64,000 bases of DNA, taken from positions 2,837,079-2,901,078 of the forward strand of contig OZ024857.1 of the NCBI GenBank assembly GCA_964017155.1, given 5' to 3'. Below the pieces are notes generated by a model, which saw nothing but the letters and a program-made list of their open reading frames with translations, did not search any database and had not been told where the DNA came from. Source of the stretch: Oasisia sp. SBJ-2009 (taxonomy: Eukaryota > Annelida > Polychaeta > Sabellida > Siboglinidae). Both the position numbers and the translations under genes were made by a program. The first letter of the stretch is position 1; every line of letters begins with the position of its first letter. Below, piece by piece: positions 33,116 to 46,160 of this stretch.

Positions 33116-36100
33116 TGGACTGAACTTCTTCCCACTCTGAAGCCTGCGTGTTCTTCAGCTAAAAGTTCTTTAACTTCAACCGGTTAAGAAGTACTCTGAC
33201 TCTGAGCATGACCGGGCTGGGGTGACTGGTTAGACTGATTGAGCAATAGTTCTCACATTGTCTGACATCCCGTTTCTTAAGCAGCGGAATAACGAGCAAC
33301 TGTTTCCACTCCTGTGGTCAGTCCAATCTCCCAGATCTTTTGACATCGGACTGTGGGCAATGTCATTGTTTGTTTCTCCTCACATTTCAGCAGTTCCCTC
33401 CAGGGATGTTCTCCACCCTAGGTGACTTTCCTTATTTCACCGATCTCACTACATCTTGAATAATCAATTGATGACACCTCGCCCATTTACCATATGACAT
33501 TTGAGTTTTGGGCAGCAACTTGTTAAACTGTGAAAGCTGGCAGATTCCTTCGTTGTGATGAGTACCTAAGTTACTTCCTTGTGATGAGTACCTAAGTCAC
33601 TCAGGTCTCAATTGCCTGCAGCTTCACCATTTGGTGGTTCACTTTAACAATTCTGCATATTCCTGCTTTTCTTGTTTGTGTCTGTCGAATGCATCATGCA
33701 TGATGCAGACATCGTTTCTTGGAAAGGTTACTTAACTATGTGGGTGTGAATTCACAGAGATTCTCATTAGACCAGTCTGGTATTAAGCATTAATTCATCA
33801 GAGATGTTAATTAAACGACAGACGCCCAGATGAATATGTTCTTGTTATCTCCAATGTAAATGTCGTCTGCTGTAAATTGGTGACTATGTCCTATTGTTAT
33901 GTATTCATCTGCTTGTTTCTTATAATGTTTATAACTGAAGTATTTATAAACAGTCATTTTGTCTACATTTTTATGTTTTTCTTATTTCTTTTTAAACTGG
34001 TATGTGTGCTATAAATATAAATAATATTTATAAATAGTGTTTAGCCATTTGAAAACAAGTTTGCCATTAATAAACCAATTAATGCAATTTTATTGTACAC
34101 AAATATAAAAAAAATTGCTATCCAGAGCTGAAACCTTTTGGTAAGAACTTTGTCAAGTTTATAGAGGATCCAATGTTTATTTGTAACCAATCTTACACTG
34201 CTAGCATTTGTACAATCAATATACAATTTGCTCTGTTAATATTCTGTTAAAATTAATATGTTATGTGTAAAAGTTCATCATGAATGCTATTTAAATATAT
34301 TTGTACAAAACATAAAATACCATGCACAGCATGCCTATATATAAGTACAAAATGGCATTACACAAAAACACCATATAAAGAAATTAATTTGCGTGAAATG
34401 ATATATTAGAACCGTACTGTTTTGGCTGGCAAGAGAAGATTACCAGAAACACTACAGAAGTTAAGATAGATAAACTATCATAGGCTATTAATTAGGATAG
34501 TGACAGTTGTACTTAGCAAAACGCAGTCTCAAATGACACACAATGACGTTGCATTTGTCAAGCTGTAACGTGATCCATCTAGCAGGTTTGACTCGCGAGT
34601 AACGAGACAAAAACTGACAGAAGAATCGGAGCTCTACAAAAAATGTTACGTATGCAACTGAGTTGCTAATTTCACTGCATGCTCCGAGTGTCAAGTGGCT
34701 GATAGATGCTGTTTACCAGGGGGGTTTCCTGCCCGCACGTTATACAGCGATACAACGGAGAAGACAGTCTCCTTAGAAATACCAGAGGCCAACCAAGTCA
34801 TTATGACGTGTCTGGTGGTGTCATAGATCACTAATTATTTCCTTGTTTGGACCACATGCCGTAAATCAGTTCAGCTTTGTGTAGACGGCTACATGTGCTT
34901 ATCAGAATCCCTTCAGGCCAGCGCCGTTTGATTCTGTAATGCTGGTCTGTCACCAGCATGTTGAAATTAAATAATGACCTGTCCCCGGCATGTAAAAATT
35001 AAATAATAATCTGTCCATTGTATGTAAAAATAGATTACTGAACTGTCCACTGCATATCAAAATAAAATACTGATGCACTCCTCGCTTATAAAAAAATATG
35101 GCCTGTCCCCTTTACTTGAGTTGTGTTCATTCTCATAGCCCCATAATTGGTGTTCTAGGGAACAAGGTAGATTATCATCTTCCAGTCCAGGTATCTGGAG
35201 TTCCCTAAGTCAGAGGGCACCCTTCAATCATCGGGGATACCTAACCATCTCACTAGCAGTATCATAACGTTGGCTTTTTCTGGTTTGTCCGACATGTTGA
35301 TGTATACACCTTACGTGGAAGCATCTTAGAAGTTCCACAGATATGTGTGAAATTTGTTTTGAAAGATATACTTTTTGACAAGACGCCATACACCAGACTG
35401 CTGGGATTGATGTTATTGATGAAGCAGGATTCCGTTCTGCGTTGGCATTCCCCGCAGTGACAACTGCTCGTTTTTCGGCGGGAGCTGGGGAATGCATCAA
35501 CCAGCCATCTGAAGTTATTCCCTTCTTACATTTTGCACATTTTGAAGGTGTCAGTGTTATCGTGTGTCCTAATTTTTATATTCAATTCCATTTTTATTCT
35601 TTTGCCTGAAGATAATTTGTATAGTACTTGAAAAATGTAGCCAAAAAGTGATGGGCTGAATGTAGTTTTCGGAAAAGTGCTTTGGTAAAATGTCTAAGAT
35701 TTTGCTTGGATGACTAATTATTTAAACATTGGGAGGAAACTAAAAGATAAATTGTTACAGTCCAACAATGGTGCTGACATGGTCATTAAAATAGTATTTA
35801 GACATATTTGTATAGTCATATATGGATAAATTATTCTTAATGTTACTGTTTAGGTACGTGTTTCATAGTGTATTTGGCATTTCCTTTACCTGGCGTAGTG
35901 CCAGGGTTTTGGCAGGTATTACAGCCAATTAATTGTCTACAGTCAGTGAGGATTCTGCTGAGACTTCCCAGCCTGGGTGGCTGGTTCAAAGACAAGAACC
36001 ACCCAGCCTCACACATCTGCAATTTCTCTATTTTACAGCTGATGTGTTTCCCAGTTGCTTTCGTTAAACACTGCATCAAAAGACCTGTCAGTTCCTAGTG

Positions 36101-36697
36101 CAGCAGTAGAAACAAAACAGAAAAACCTAGGAATTCTGCCCATAGTTGGGAGTTTGATTTCTTCCACATAGTCTTTGCCTAATGGCAAATCTTGTTTCTT
36201 GTTAGACAAGCTAAACTAAGGGGTTGTAAATTGTAAAACCTCAAATAAACAACCACTTATATAGGATTTAACTCACCCACCCATCCAAGTAATAACATTA
36301 AAGCATTGTACCCACGTCTCCAGAGTACTGGATGAAGTGGATTATTGGAAGAATTCAGTTGTGTAAAACTAACGCAAATTATCTTTCAAAATGTTAGTCA
36401 TTGAAGTGAAAGCTTGACCCAGCCACTACCATGTATCTTGTTGAAGTAATATAATAATGTACTTGTATTTTTTTTACTTACAACCCCCCTAAGAGGATGC
36501 CTATTGTGGGGTACAAAATAACAAAGCTATAGATGCTCATACCACCAGGCTGAGGGAGAGTCAGTGCTAGTGTCTGACACTGCAGACGGCAGGCGATGTA
36601 CATGTAGCCACTAGCCAGGCACTACTAGGGCTTAATACAGTGCAGCAACTGTGACTGATATTTTACAGGACGCTCTCTGTGTGTCTCTCTCCCACAG
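33116..36697. other. Non-coding interval
   Basis: Mostly AT-rich. A degenerate tandem repeat (period about 41 bp, four to five copies, CTGTCC...CATGTAAAAATTAAATAAT) lies at 34944-35115, and a 27 bp duplication (TTGTGATGAGTACCTAAGT) at 33553-33600. No exon has convincing support. Confidence 0.4.
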
Positions 36698-36863
36698 TAC
36701 GACTCCTGCCGTGGTGTCACATTGAAATCTCAAACCAAGGAAGGTTCTGTCAGTCAGTGTCAGTGACAGTGGTGGCATGGTTCGTTGTTCCTACGGTCAG
36801 CTCAAGGGTGACCACTGGTTTCTGACCAGTGTGTGAATCATCGCCAAAGCTCTGCTGTTATCG
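36698..36863 (+). other. Candidate non-coding or terminal exon (plus strand)
   Basis: A strong acceptor, CTCTCTCCCACAG|TACGAC, and a strong donor, TTATCG|GTGAGT, enclose 166 bp. The frame in phase 0 reads YDSCRGVTLKSQTKEGSVSQ and then stops. All frames contain stops, so this is a 5' UTR exon, a stop-containing alternative exon, or a chance pair. Confidence 0.35.
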
Positions 36864-39800
36864 GTGAGTGTTACAGGTTGTTTTAAATGTTAAACGTTAT
36901 GACAAGGTGATTGTTTACCTGTGTTGGTGTGTCTGGTTGTTGCCTAATTTTATAGTCAATGTGTGAATTAACCACATCAGGGTACTGAGGAAAGTGGATC
37001 TGGGGACAATGTCACTGACAAGATTTGAGCCCATAAACCTAATTTTGATTTTAAAAACCTTAACCTTGGGCAGTTTGTTCTTTAAAATCAATATTTCACT
37101 CCTTACTAATGATAATTTTTGATCTTTAAAATCTATTTTGCTCTTTAAAACAATGATATTGTATGCTGAAACCTTCCAACACTGGGATGTCTTTGCCTGT
37201 CAGACACTTTCATTGATATGTCATGGAAACTGTCCTGTGATAGGTTGGCAGATGTTTGCATTTTGTAGCTCTTTACATTTTACAACTGGCTCAGTTCAAT
37301 GGTGGATTTCCTTATGAGCTCATGATCTCAGTGAAACAGTTTCCTGGCTACACTAGCTATAGCTGACTGTAACTGAACAAGGTTGACATGCAAAGGATCA
37401 CACCCTAGTTGCATGTCTTGCCCTGCCCTGCCCTGCCCTGCCCTGCCCTGCCCTGCCCTGCCCTGCCCTGCCCTGCCCTGCCCTGCCCTGCCCTGCCCTG
37501 CCCTGCCCTGCCCTGCCCTGCCCTGCCCTGCCCTGCCCTGCCCTGCCTAGATAATTAAAAAAATTGTAACACACTCACAACTCTTCCATTTACTTAATTA
37601 TTTGATATTTTGTTCTGTCCATTTATCAATGAACAATGTTTTTATTCTTATGTGTACATATTACTCCTTGTTTGAGAGAACTGTCAGATTTTATTATATC
37701 AATAATATTCGCATTGAGTTCAGTAACAAATTTGAACTTACTGAATTGATTTGTGGCCACTAAACAAGTGAAAAGCCTGATGATTTTGTTAAAAAAATGA
37801 CATTAAAAAGTTTCACAAATGAGTTATCATTACATTACATTTGGGCCAAAATTAATACGAATTAATATGAGCGGGGAAAAGTTTATTTACGGGAGGCCTT
37901 TAATGGACATAGGGTCAGTTAGTGTAATTAGTCTAACCCAAGAGAGCTTCAGGCTACGTGGCACTTACGATAGTGGATAGCCGATCACACAGATTCTTTG
38001 TGTGGCAAAAGTCCAATTATACCCGAGTGTCTGATTACACGAGTATTTTTGTTACTGTGTAAAGTACATTTTGTTAAAAAAACATCTCTGCTGCTAATAG
38101 AATGAACCCATCCTGAAGTGGGACCTGTGTGTTGTTGATTACACTGCACTGTAGTCATAAGTACTTGGGTGGAACCAAGCTTGTTAAAATGATCCTCATA
38201 TCAATTTTCAGATTTCATATCCCGTGTTGAAGAGTTTTTGTGCTTGCGTTGAAAAAAGCCCACATCAAATCTGGCACTGCGGTGACTAATTTCTGTGCAA
38301 CTTGAAGCCTGCAGTTTGTAGTTGTATCTTTGTCCAAATCTGTGCATGGTAGTTTGCGTCTCGATCAATTGCATTTTATGTAAAAATACAAAGCTGTCAA
38401 AAGTTTGTCATTTACCACGGTAGGTCAGAAAAAATTCGAAGCAAGTATTCAACAGAAGTTATTCTGGTAGGCCTTTTTTAAACAACTGAGTTGGTACTCC
38501 TAAAAAGGCACTGCTATTTTGAGTAACATTTAAACAAGAAATTAAAAAAATTTGTTTGTTTGTATTATGTTTGTTTACATGAGTTTTGTTTACATGAAAC
38601 CTGTTCACATGAGATTTGTCTACATATAACTTGCTTTCATTATAAGCCTGTCTACATTACGCATCTAGCACATGATACAGAACCACCGATGTAGCTTGAA
38701 ATCAGTGTTGCTGTTTATAGAAAACAGTTGTGTTGTTTTGCTAATTGGAAACCAGCCAAAACACACATTTAACATTGACAATTTAATGGGCACTTCAACA
38801 TACACCGTATGTAAACATCCGAGGAATGCTTGTTCATTAGTTTCCAGAAGTTTGGTAATTTGTAACTTGATCTGCAACATGACTCACTGAAAGTCCCAAA
38901 AGCCGGATTAATTTAATCAAACATAATATAATATTTCCTGTGATTCATCATGGAATGGGAAAGATAACCAGGCTTAGAATTCCTGGTGGGAAGCCAAGTG
39001 ATCTGGATAAGATCATCAGCTGATCTGGTTTAATTGCCTGTTAATTGGTTAGGCTTGTGAATAATGGCAAAAGGTAATTACAGATTGACCAAATCTGTCA
39101 CTGGGGATTTGTTTATTTGCTTTTCACCACAATGTCAACAGGGTGGTAAACCATTTTGACACCCTATTATAGATTTGCTAGTGCAGTAAGTGGGGCGGGG
39201 GAGATAAACTCTAGATAGGGCCATTATCCCAGGGTGATTATCAGCTACTGAAATTCTAGACGGGAGCATTAGTTGCACACTAGCATGACCAGGGAAATAA
39301 GGGAGCATTCATCCCAGGGGTTTGAGCAACCCAAAGGTTGGGTTACTGTCAGCGTGAGCTCATGTTTCCGCACCCAATTATTGCTTTCATGGAATTCATA
39401 TGGTTCTGAACGTTAAAAGTTGAACTAGTGCCCTTAATTTTTTCCGACTTTGACAGTGATCGTTGTTTTCCATCACCAAAGTAGAAATTGAACACGAGCA
39501 TGTTGTCAGGTGATGTAACACTTCTGTGGTGAAAAACTTAACAAAACTGACCAAGTGTAAACAAGGTGACAACGTAATGAGAAAAAAACGCCCACTGAAC
39601 TGTCAGGTTTGCATAAACAACAAAGACCTGTAGTGCGTATGTAGTAATGTACAGGCTGCCATGTCTAATCAACTTAAACGACTTAGCGTCGGTCTAACAA
39701 AGTCAGCGAAGTGAGCTGATGTAGCCGCCCTGTGTAATGTTTTGATAGGCCCTACACAAAACATTGCACCCCACTTAAGACAGAGCCCACACTTAATCCT

Positions 39801-40600
39801 TCCATCAGATCACTTAGTCAGTCGACCTTTGTGTGAGCGTATGTCCAGCGTAAGCGTGGAAGGTTATAGATGGGTGTAGCATAATGGAGGCCAAAAAAAC
39901 GTGCGCTTTTATCGGGTGACAGAAAATCCTGCCTTGCCAGATATGGGAAGATAGACCTTGGGAACATCAGACAATAAAATAAACCACCCGTCTGTGTTTA
40001 TATGAGTGAGTCAGGTCTCCCACTTGACTTTGTGAAGAGTGGAGCACTTACAGAACTCATGTGAATCTTCATTCTCATGCAATAAACTGGTGATCCGTTT
40101 CTTGCCTGCAGACATGTAGTTCTTTCTTGTTTCCACATGTCTGGTTGTTATCGCCCAGTTAAATCATTGTAGATCTATTTATTTTTTAATTGAAGCATAA
40201 TCACCTACAGTTTTAATATATGACTATTTTGATTCAGAATTATCACTTGTCATTTGTTTTCTTAAAATACCTTTTATATTTCATTTCATTTCATGTACCA
40301 ATTCGATAGGAAATGCCACTTAAAAAATAGTTCCTGAGGCACGGAAACCATACGCTAGCCACCCCGCAGGAAATGTGAAAAAGATTGGTTTCGCTTTGAG
40401 CCTTTTTGGCAACACATGAAGCGCCTTAGCAGAGAGGATGACCCGAGAGGTCTAAGGACCACCGGGGTGGATGTCACTCAAAGTGGCTCACTTCCTTTCC
40501 TTTTCCCTCCTTTGGCAGGGGGAGGGCGGATCACCTAGTCCCTTTCTCCCTCTCCGTGATACTTCCCCACCTCCTGATTAATGCAATGTTCTCCCATTCG
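36864..40600. other. Non-coding interval
   Basis: Contains the pentamer microsatellite at 37421-37546. 38990-39330 is of balanced composition with GATAA- and TAATTG-type words and may be regulatory. No supported exon. Confidence 0.35.
37421..37546 (+). repeat. (CCCTG)n pentanucleotide microsatellite
   Basis: About 25 uninterrupted CCCTG units. No variant units are visible, so it is young or under slippage. Confidence 0.97.
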
Positions 40601-40629
40601 TGGTTGGTCACTCATGTTCCTTCTTGGCA

Positions 40630-41316
40630 CACCCTCTCCCTCTCTCCCTCTCTCCCTCTCTCCCTCTCTCCCTCTCTCCCTCTGTCCCCCTGTCCCCCTC
40701 TCCCCCTCTCCCCCTCTCCCCTCTCCCCTCTCCCCCTCTCCCTCTCTCCCTCTCTCCCCCTCTCCCCCTGTCCCTCTCCCCCTCTCCCCCTCTCCCCCTC
40801 TCCCCCTCTCCCCCTCTCCCCCTCTCCCCCTCCCCCCTCCTCCCCTCTCCCCCTCCCCCCTCTCCCCTCTCCCCCTCTCCCCCTCTCCCCCTCTCCCCCT
40901 CTCCCCCTCTCCCCCTCTCCCCCTCTCCCCCTCTCCCCTCTCCCCCTCTCCCTCTCCCCCTCTCCCTCTCCCCCTCTCCCCCTCTCCCCCTCTCTCCCTC
41001 TCCCCCTCTCCCCCTCTCCCCCTCTCCCCTCTCCCCCTCTCCCCCTCTCCCCCTCTCCCCCTCTCCCCCTCTCCCCCTCTCCGTCTCTCCCTCTCTCCCT
41101 CTCTCCCTCTCTCCTTCTCTCCATATCTCACTCCCTGCCTCCATCCCTCCCTCTTCATATCCCCTCCATCCCTACATCGCTCCCTCTCTCTCCATATCTC
41201 CTCCCTCCCTCTCTCTCTGCCTCCCTCTCTCCATGTTTCCTCCCTCCCTCCATCCCTCTCTCTCCATATCCCCTCCCTTCCTCTCCCCCTCCCCCTCCCT
41301 CTCCCTCCCTCCCTTT
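40630..41316 (+). repeat. Long homopyrimidine tract, CTCCCC-type repeat, G-quadruplex-prone on the minus strand
   Basis: About 690 bp almost entirely of C and T on the plus strand: (CCCTCT)n, then (CCCCCTCT)n and (CCCCTCT)n, then CTCC/CATC-interrupted units. The minus strand reads GGGGGAGAGGGGGAGAGGGG again and again. All long open frames (Pro/Ser-rich or Arg/Glu/Gly-rich) are repeat artefacts. Confidence 0.95.
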
Positions 41317-44300
41317 ACTAGAAGTGCAGTACATTTGTTTACAAAGCACCACAGCATAACAATAAATTCAAGGCAGAAACGAGGCACAACCTATGTTACT
41401 GGTTATGCAGAAGCAAACATTTGATTATTTTTTTAAATATGTTCAAAGTGACACATATTGCAGACAGTTATTCAGAATAAGATTGCTCCAGCTATAATAA
41501 AGGAATAATGACATACAAAAAAGACATAAAACATGCAAGTAAATCCCATTCCCATTTAAATCAGACCTGAACTTACAGCGGCAGTGTGTCCCATGTTTAA
41601 TGCCATTGCACAATGTCATGTACGTTTTATCTTTTAAATAACATTACCATTGGATGAAGGTCTGGGTAATTTGAAAGTTGTTTATTGTGTTATCCTGGAG
41701 CAGCTGTCACTTGTGGCTGCTGCATACGAATATAAATCTCAGCCTACAAGGAAACAGTAGACACATTTATTTACAAGTTTGTAACATCTGTTTGTTTACT
41801 GCTGCCATCAGTAGGAAGTTTGTTGCAAGTTGAATTGGTGCTGAACCCAAATTTGGGGTTTCATAAATAGGATGAATATGCTTATTGTTGGATAACACAT
41901 TCTATCAGATACTTTATCTTAAAAATCCCAGTAAAACGATATAACTAAGATTGGGGGCCAAATAATGTTAAGCTTAGCATCATTCGGTTAATTCTACATA
42001 TTGGTGTAGTCATATAATAAAAAAATTGGTTGTCTTTGTGTCATGTAAATGATTTGGCTGGAATCTCACTAATGATCTTGTATCCAACACATTTATCTTA
42101 ATACAAACATTGGAACTGTAAAAAAATTACCAAGAGAAATTATGCAAAATTCCATTTTCCATTCACAGCGCTTGTAATGGACCAATGATTTAGGGTGATG
42201 GCAACAAACCTAACTAAATTTATTTCGAATTTTTTTTTTATTTTACAAAACTCTATTACACTGTACTGAGACATTTGTGTCGGTACTGTTATTATTACAA
42301 ATAAAAAATATCAAGAAAACTGATATGTGAACTGTATATACACCCGATTGCATAACAAGTTTCTTGAGAAGTATCTACATATAAAATATATATATATATA
42401 TATATCAATATAATAGCACCAAGAAACTGACTGGATCAAAGATTTTTGTAGATGGATGATTTTGTTGGAATATCAGTGAATGGCACTGCGTGTTTCCTGT
42501 TTTAGTGTGTACTTGATAAAGTCATGACGACGATAATCCATGTTTTGTGTACCGGAACTACTTCTTTGACGGCGCCGATTGCAAAAGGCACCACAGCACT
42601 GGCAGCTGTCCTTATTTGAGTTTACACGAAGCATGATTTATGCGCACGACCGATGATTACAGTTCGACAAAACTTGACATTCACTCCACCACTGTATCAA
42701 CGCGAGAAATGGCCTTCTCTGGTCGGAGGTGAAATTGCTGTTACCACTGTATGTTTGATTAACTCTGTCCATGTAAAGCGTCATCAGACACGCATATAGA
42801 TTGCGGCGCAAGGCGCGTTCTCGGGCCGCACGCGGCGCGTACGATCGGCCAGCTAATGCCAATATTGTGTCGTTTAAAACGGCGCAAGTGGCCACTTGAT
42901 ATCGGTAATGGACTAGTGATGTGAGAGGGCCTGTACTCACTAGCGGATAATCGAACAGACAGAATCCCACGTGAGAGGGGGTGGGTGTGGGGGGGGCTTG
43001 TGTCTGCGTCCGATTAATGACACTTGAGGACAGTTCTCGATTTTGCTTCCGCGTCTGCGGCGTATACGGAAAATGTGCCAGTGATTTTAATAGGTGGTGC
43101 CTGTTTTTTTTACCTGAAACTAGGACAAAAAATGTCTAATCGATTATTTTACGTCATAGTTTCTGGGGACTGATTGTAGTTTTTATTTCTAGATTCACAT
43201 CATAACGGAAGAGTGTCAGTGATTTTGAGATGATTCTTCATTTCAGACAATTTTGGCAACCCGAAAAAAGTATTATGGACAAGGCTGAGAGAAAGTGCAA
43301 TTTGCTGAGGAATGACCTTTAGTATAGACATAATTTTTTTTATGGTAGAGGCAGAATCACCCTAGTTGATTATTTTAAAGAAAAATTGCAGGATTTCACA
43401 GAATATTTTCAGCAGGTCAATAACTTGTTCCGTTGAAGATCATGAACTGTCCTCACTTCTGGAAACTCTGTTTCTTCCTGATGCGTTGTTCAGGTGTTTG
43501 CATTTTCATCATAATTCATTTTAATTGATAATTGCTTTTACTTACACCAACTCTATCTACTGTAGACCCTGGTAAACTGGTCTGCACATCTTGGTATCAG
43601 TTATAGGTGTTTTTTATCATGTGGCTGAAACAATATCGGTCATATTGGGTATTTGATCAGATTTAAGTCAGTGAGTCCACAACAACATACACATTAACTA
43701 TGGGGGTTTGTTATTTAGATTCCCCTCACATACGTATGCAGAAGTCACCAATGGATTTAGTTCATCATCCTAACGACAGAAGTGGGATGAACAAAATTGC
43801 AGATGGCCTGAAGTGGCGGCCATGTTTTAGCTCTCTGGTGACAATACGAACTGAACTAAGTGAATTTGTTTCTTACGCTAATGCTGGGAATGATTTCGCT
43901 TTTCGCCGCTAATGACGGTCTGCTCTTAAGCCTGTCAGCTGGGTTAGACCGGGTCTGAAAAGGCTTTCACTGATAGAAGCTATCAGTCTGGCAAATCGAT
44001 TAATGATGAAACCAATGAGCCATTTGTCACTTGCTCACACTGTCCCGAAAGCAATTTTGGAAAGTGTTGTCATTTGGGTTAATCATGTAATTTACTTTAT
44101 TCCGAAGAAGTCTCGGTGCCGATACGGACGTCACGATAAAGGTTGCAGGGTCGGCATGTTTCTGCCAAGACACCATCGTAATAAATTTAAGGTTAATTGC
44201 CAACCACACGGTAATCCTAAATTTGGCGAATGGACAGATGAACTCGGCAGTATTGTAACATGTAATGTCTGGTCGGAGTCGACATAATTACCTGCTGGGG

Positions 44301-45523
44301 ATTTTACTGCATTTGACGCAGACGAATATAATTATTTCTCTGTGAAGGGCACCAGATGGCAGCACTAACCATACACACATCCCTATTCTACATTTTGGCG
44401 ATGAATGTGGTGATTCATCATCATGCGACTGTAGTAATTATTTGCATGACATTTGCAGCACAGCACCGAAAGTAATGTTTCTTAAATTTCGTGGAACCTT
44501 TAAGGTAGGGACGTGTGTAGGATGCTGTCACGTGACAGTTGTCACATGTGTCACAATCACTTGCACATGTCACACGTCTACCACCTGCGTGGGGTCTGTT
44601 GTCATACCTGTAGGAATAACTCAGTTTGCGGCTGCCTTTGATGTGTGTTTACATTCAACACTGACCACTACTGTCCTGAGCCAGGAGATGAGTGATTACT
44701 GCCTGTCCATTGACAAGCTGGCCTTCCACTAGATGATCACCAATTGATTGACCACTCACTGACCACCATCTGACCAGCCTGACCATTTCAATGACCACTG
44801 ACCGACTATCCACTAATAACTGCTGACTGGCTGACCAATGTCCAAGGACGGACGGACGGACGGACGGACGGACGGACGGACGGACGGCGGACGGACCGAC
44901 CGACCGACCGACCGACCGACCTGTGACAGATTACTCATTGACCACAGAATGTTGCATCTGTGAAGCTTCTATGATAAGTATATACAGCAAAAAAATATAA
45001 TAAATATATAATTTCGACAGCATAAAAATTATACGCAGATTGTTTGTGCCATATTACATTGATCTATCACATTATTCCATTTACCATAACAAAATTACAA
45101 TAAGGATTACAGTACAAAGAATAATCGACTACATTTTGGTTATGGAGGCATTTTACAGCACCGAATAACTGAACCGGCGTCGGTGAACTTATGTCGGTGG
45201 TGTAAAAGCTGCTTGTGCTGGTCAGTCGCATTCACATGGCAGAAACCGGGCCAATATAAAAGGTCTGCCTGTACAGAGCACTTTAAGGCACTTAGTTGTA
45301 CTCATAATGTCACGCATACAGATTCTGCAAATACAGCTCTCATGTCGTAATTGAAATCGTTTGTTATGTGCACTGAGCTAGAGCCATCAGCCACCCATCT
45401 GCTGCAGCACTAATGCAGCAGGTCATTAGGCCCAACCAAGCCCCGGGCCACCTGATAAGCCATGGTTACTTGTTAGCCCTGGGCCAGTGCATGGCAAGCC
45501 CCACTTACTTCCTATCCTTGGGC
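41317..45523. other. Non-coding interval with two regulatory-looking blocks
   Basis: 42560-42990 is GC-balanced and CpG-containing, with an open 110-codon minus-strand frame and a donor-like CGCTA|GTGAGT. 43690-44390 is similarly balanced and includes a CTCF-like CACCAGATGGCAGCA at 44350-44364. A (GGAC)n tract passes directly into (CGAC)n at 44847-44922. No exon is convincing. Confidence 0.3.
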
Positions 45524-46160
45524 CTGCAAGGTAAGCCCCAGTGACTTGTTAGCCCCAGGCATGCAAGGTAAGCCCCAGTGACTTGTTAGCCCCAGGCATG
45601 CAAGGTAAGCCCCAGTGACTTGTTAGCCCCAGGCATGCAAGGTAAGCCCCAGTGACTTGTTAGCCCCAGGCATGCAAGGTAAGCCCCAGTGACTTGTTAG
45701 CCCCAGGCATGCAAGGTAAGCACCAGTCACTTGTTAGCCCCAGGCATGCAAGGTAAGCCCCAGTCACTTGTTAGCCCCAGGCATGCAAGGTAAGCCCCAG
45801 TCACTTGTTAGCCCCAGGCATGCAAGGTAAGCCCCAGTCACTTGTTAGCCCCAGGCATGCAAGGTAAGCCCCAGTCACTTGTTAGCCCCAGGCATGCAAG
45901 GTAAGCCCCAGTCACTTGTTAGCCCCAGGCATGCAAGGTAAGCCCCAGTCACCTGTTAGCCCCAGGCATGCAAGGTAAGCCCTCAGTCATTTGTTAGCCC
46001 CAGGCATGCAAGGTAAGCCCTCAGTCGCTTGTTAGCTCCAGGCATGCAAGGTAACCCCCAGTCACTTGTTAGCCCCAGGCATGGAAAATAAGCCCCAGTC
46101 ACTTGTTAGCCCCAGGCATGCAAGGTAACCCCCAGTCACTTGTTAGCCCTGGGTCTGCTA
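45510..46160 (+). repeat. 37 bp tandem repeat, about 17 copies
   Basis: The unit is GTAAGCCCCAGTCACTTGTT followed by AGCCCCAGGCATGCAAG. The first several units read GTGACTTG, later ones GTCACTTG, and the 3' units accumulate substitutions. Each unit has CAAG|GTAAGC, a good splice-donor match on the plus strand. Confidence 0.95.

Noticed and set aside
31790..33140. Long acidic/hydrophobic open frames (421 and 326 residues)
   Set aside because: They arise from a stop-free 27 bp minisatellite read in two frames; there is no start context, splice site or non-repeat domain.
40535..41424. Several open frames over 150 residues on both strands
   Set aside because: They are low-complexity translations of a homopyrimidine repeat.
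45510..46160. CRISPR array
   Set aside because: Units are contiguous 37 bp tandem copies without unique spacers, in a eukaryotic genome.
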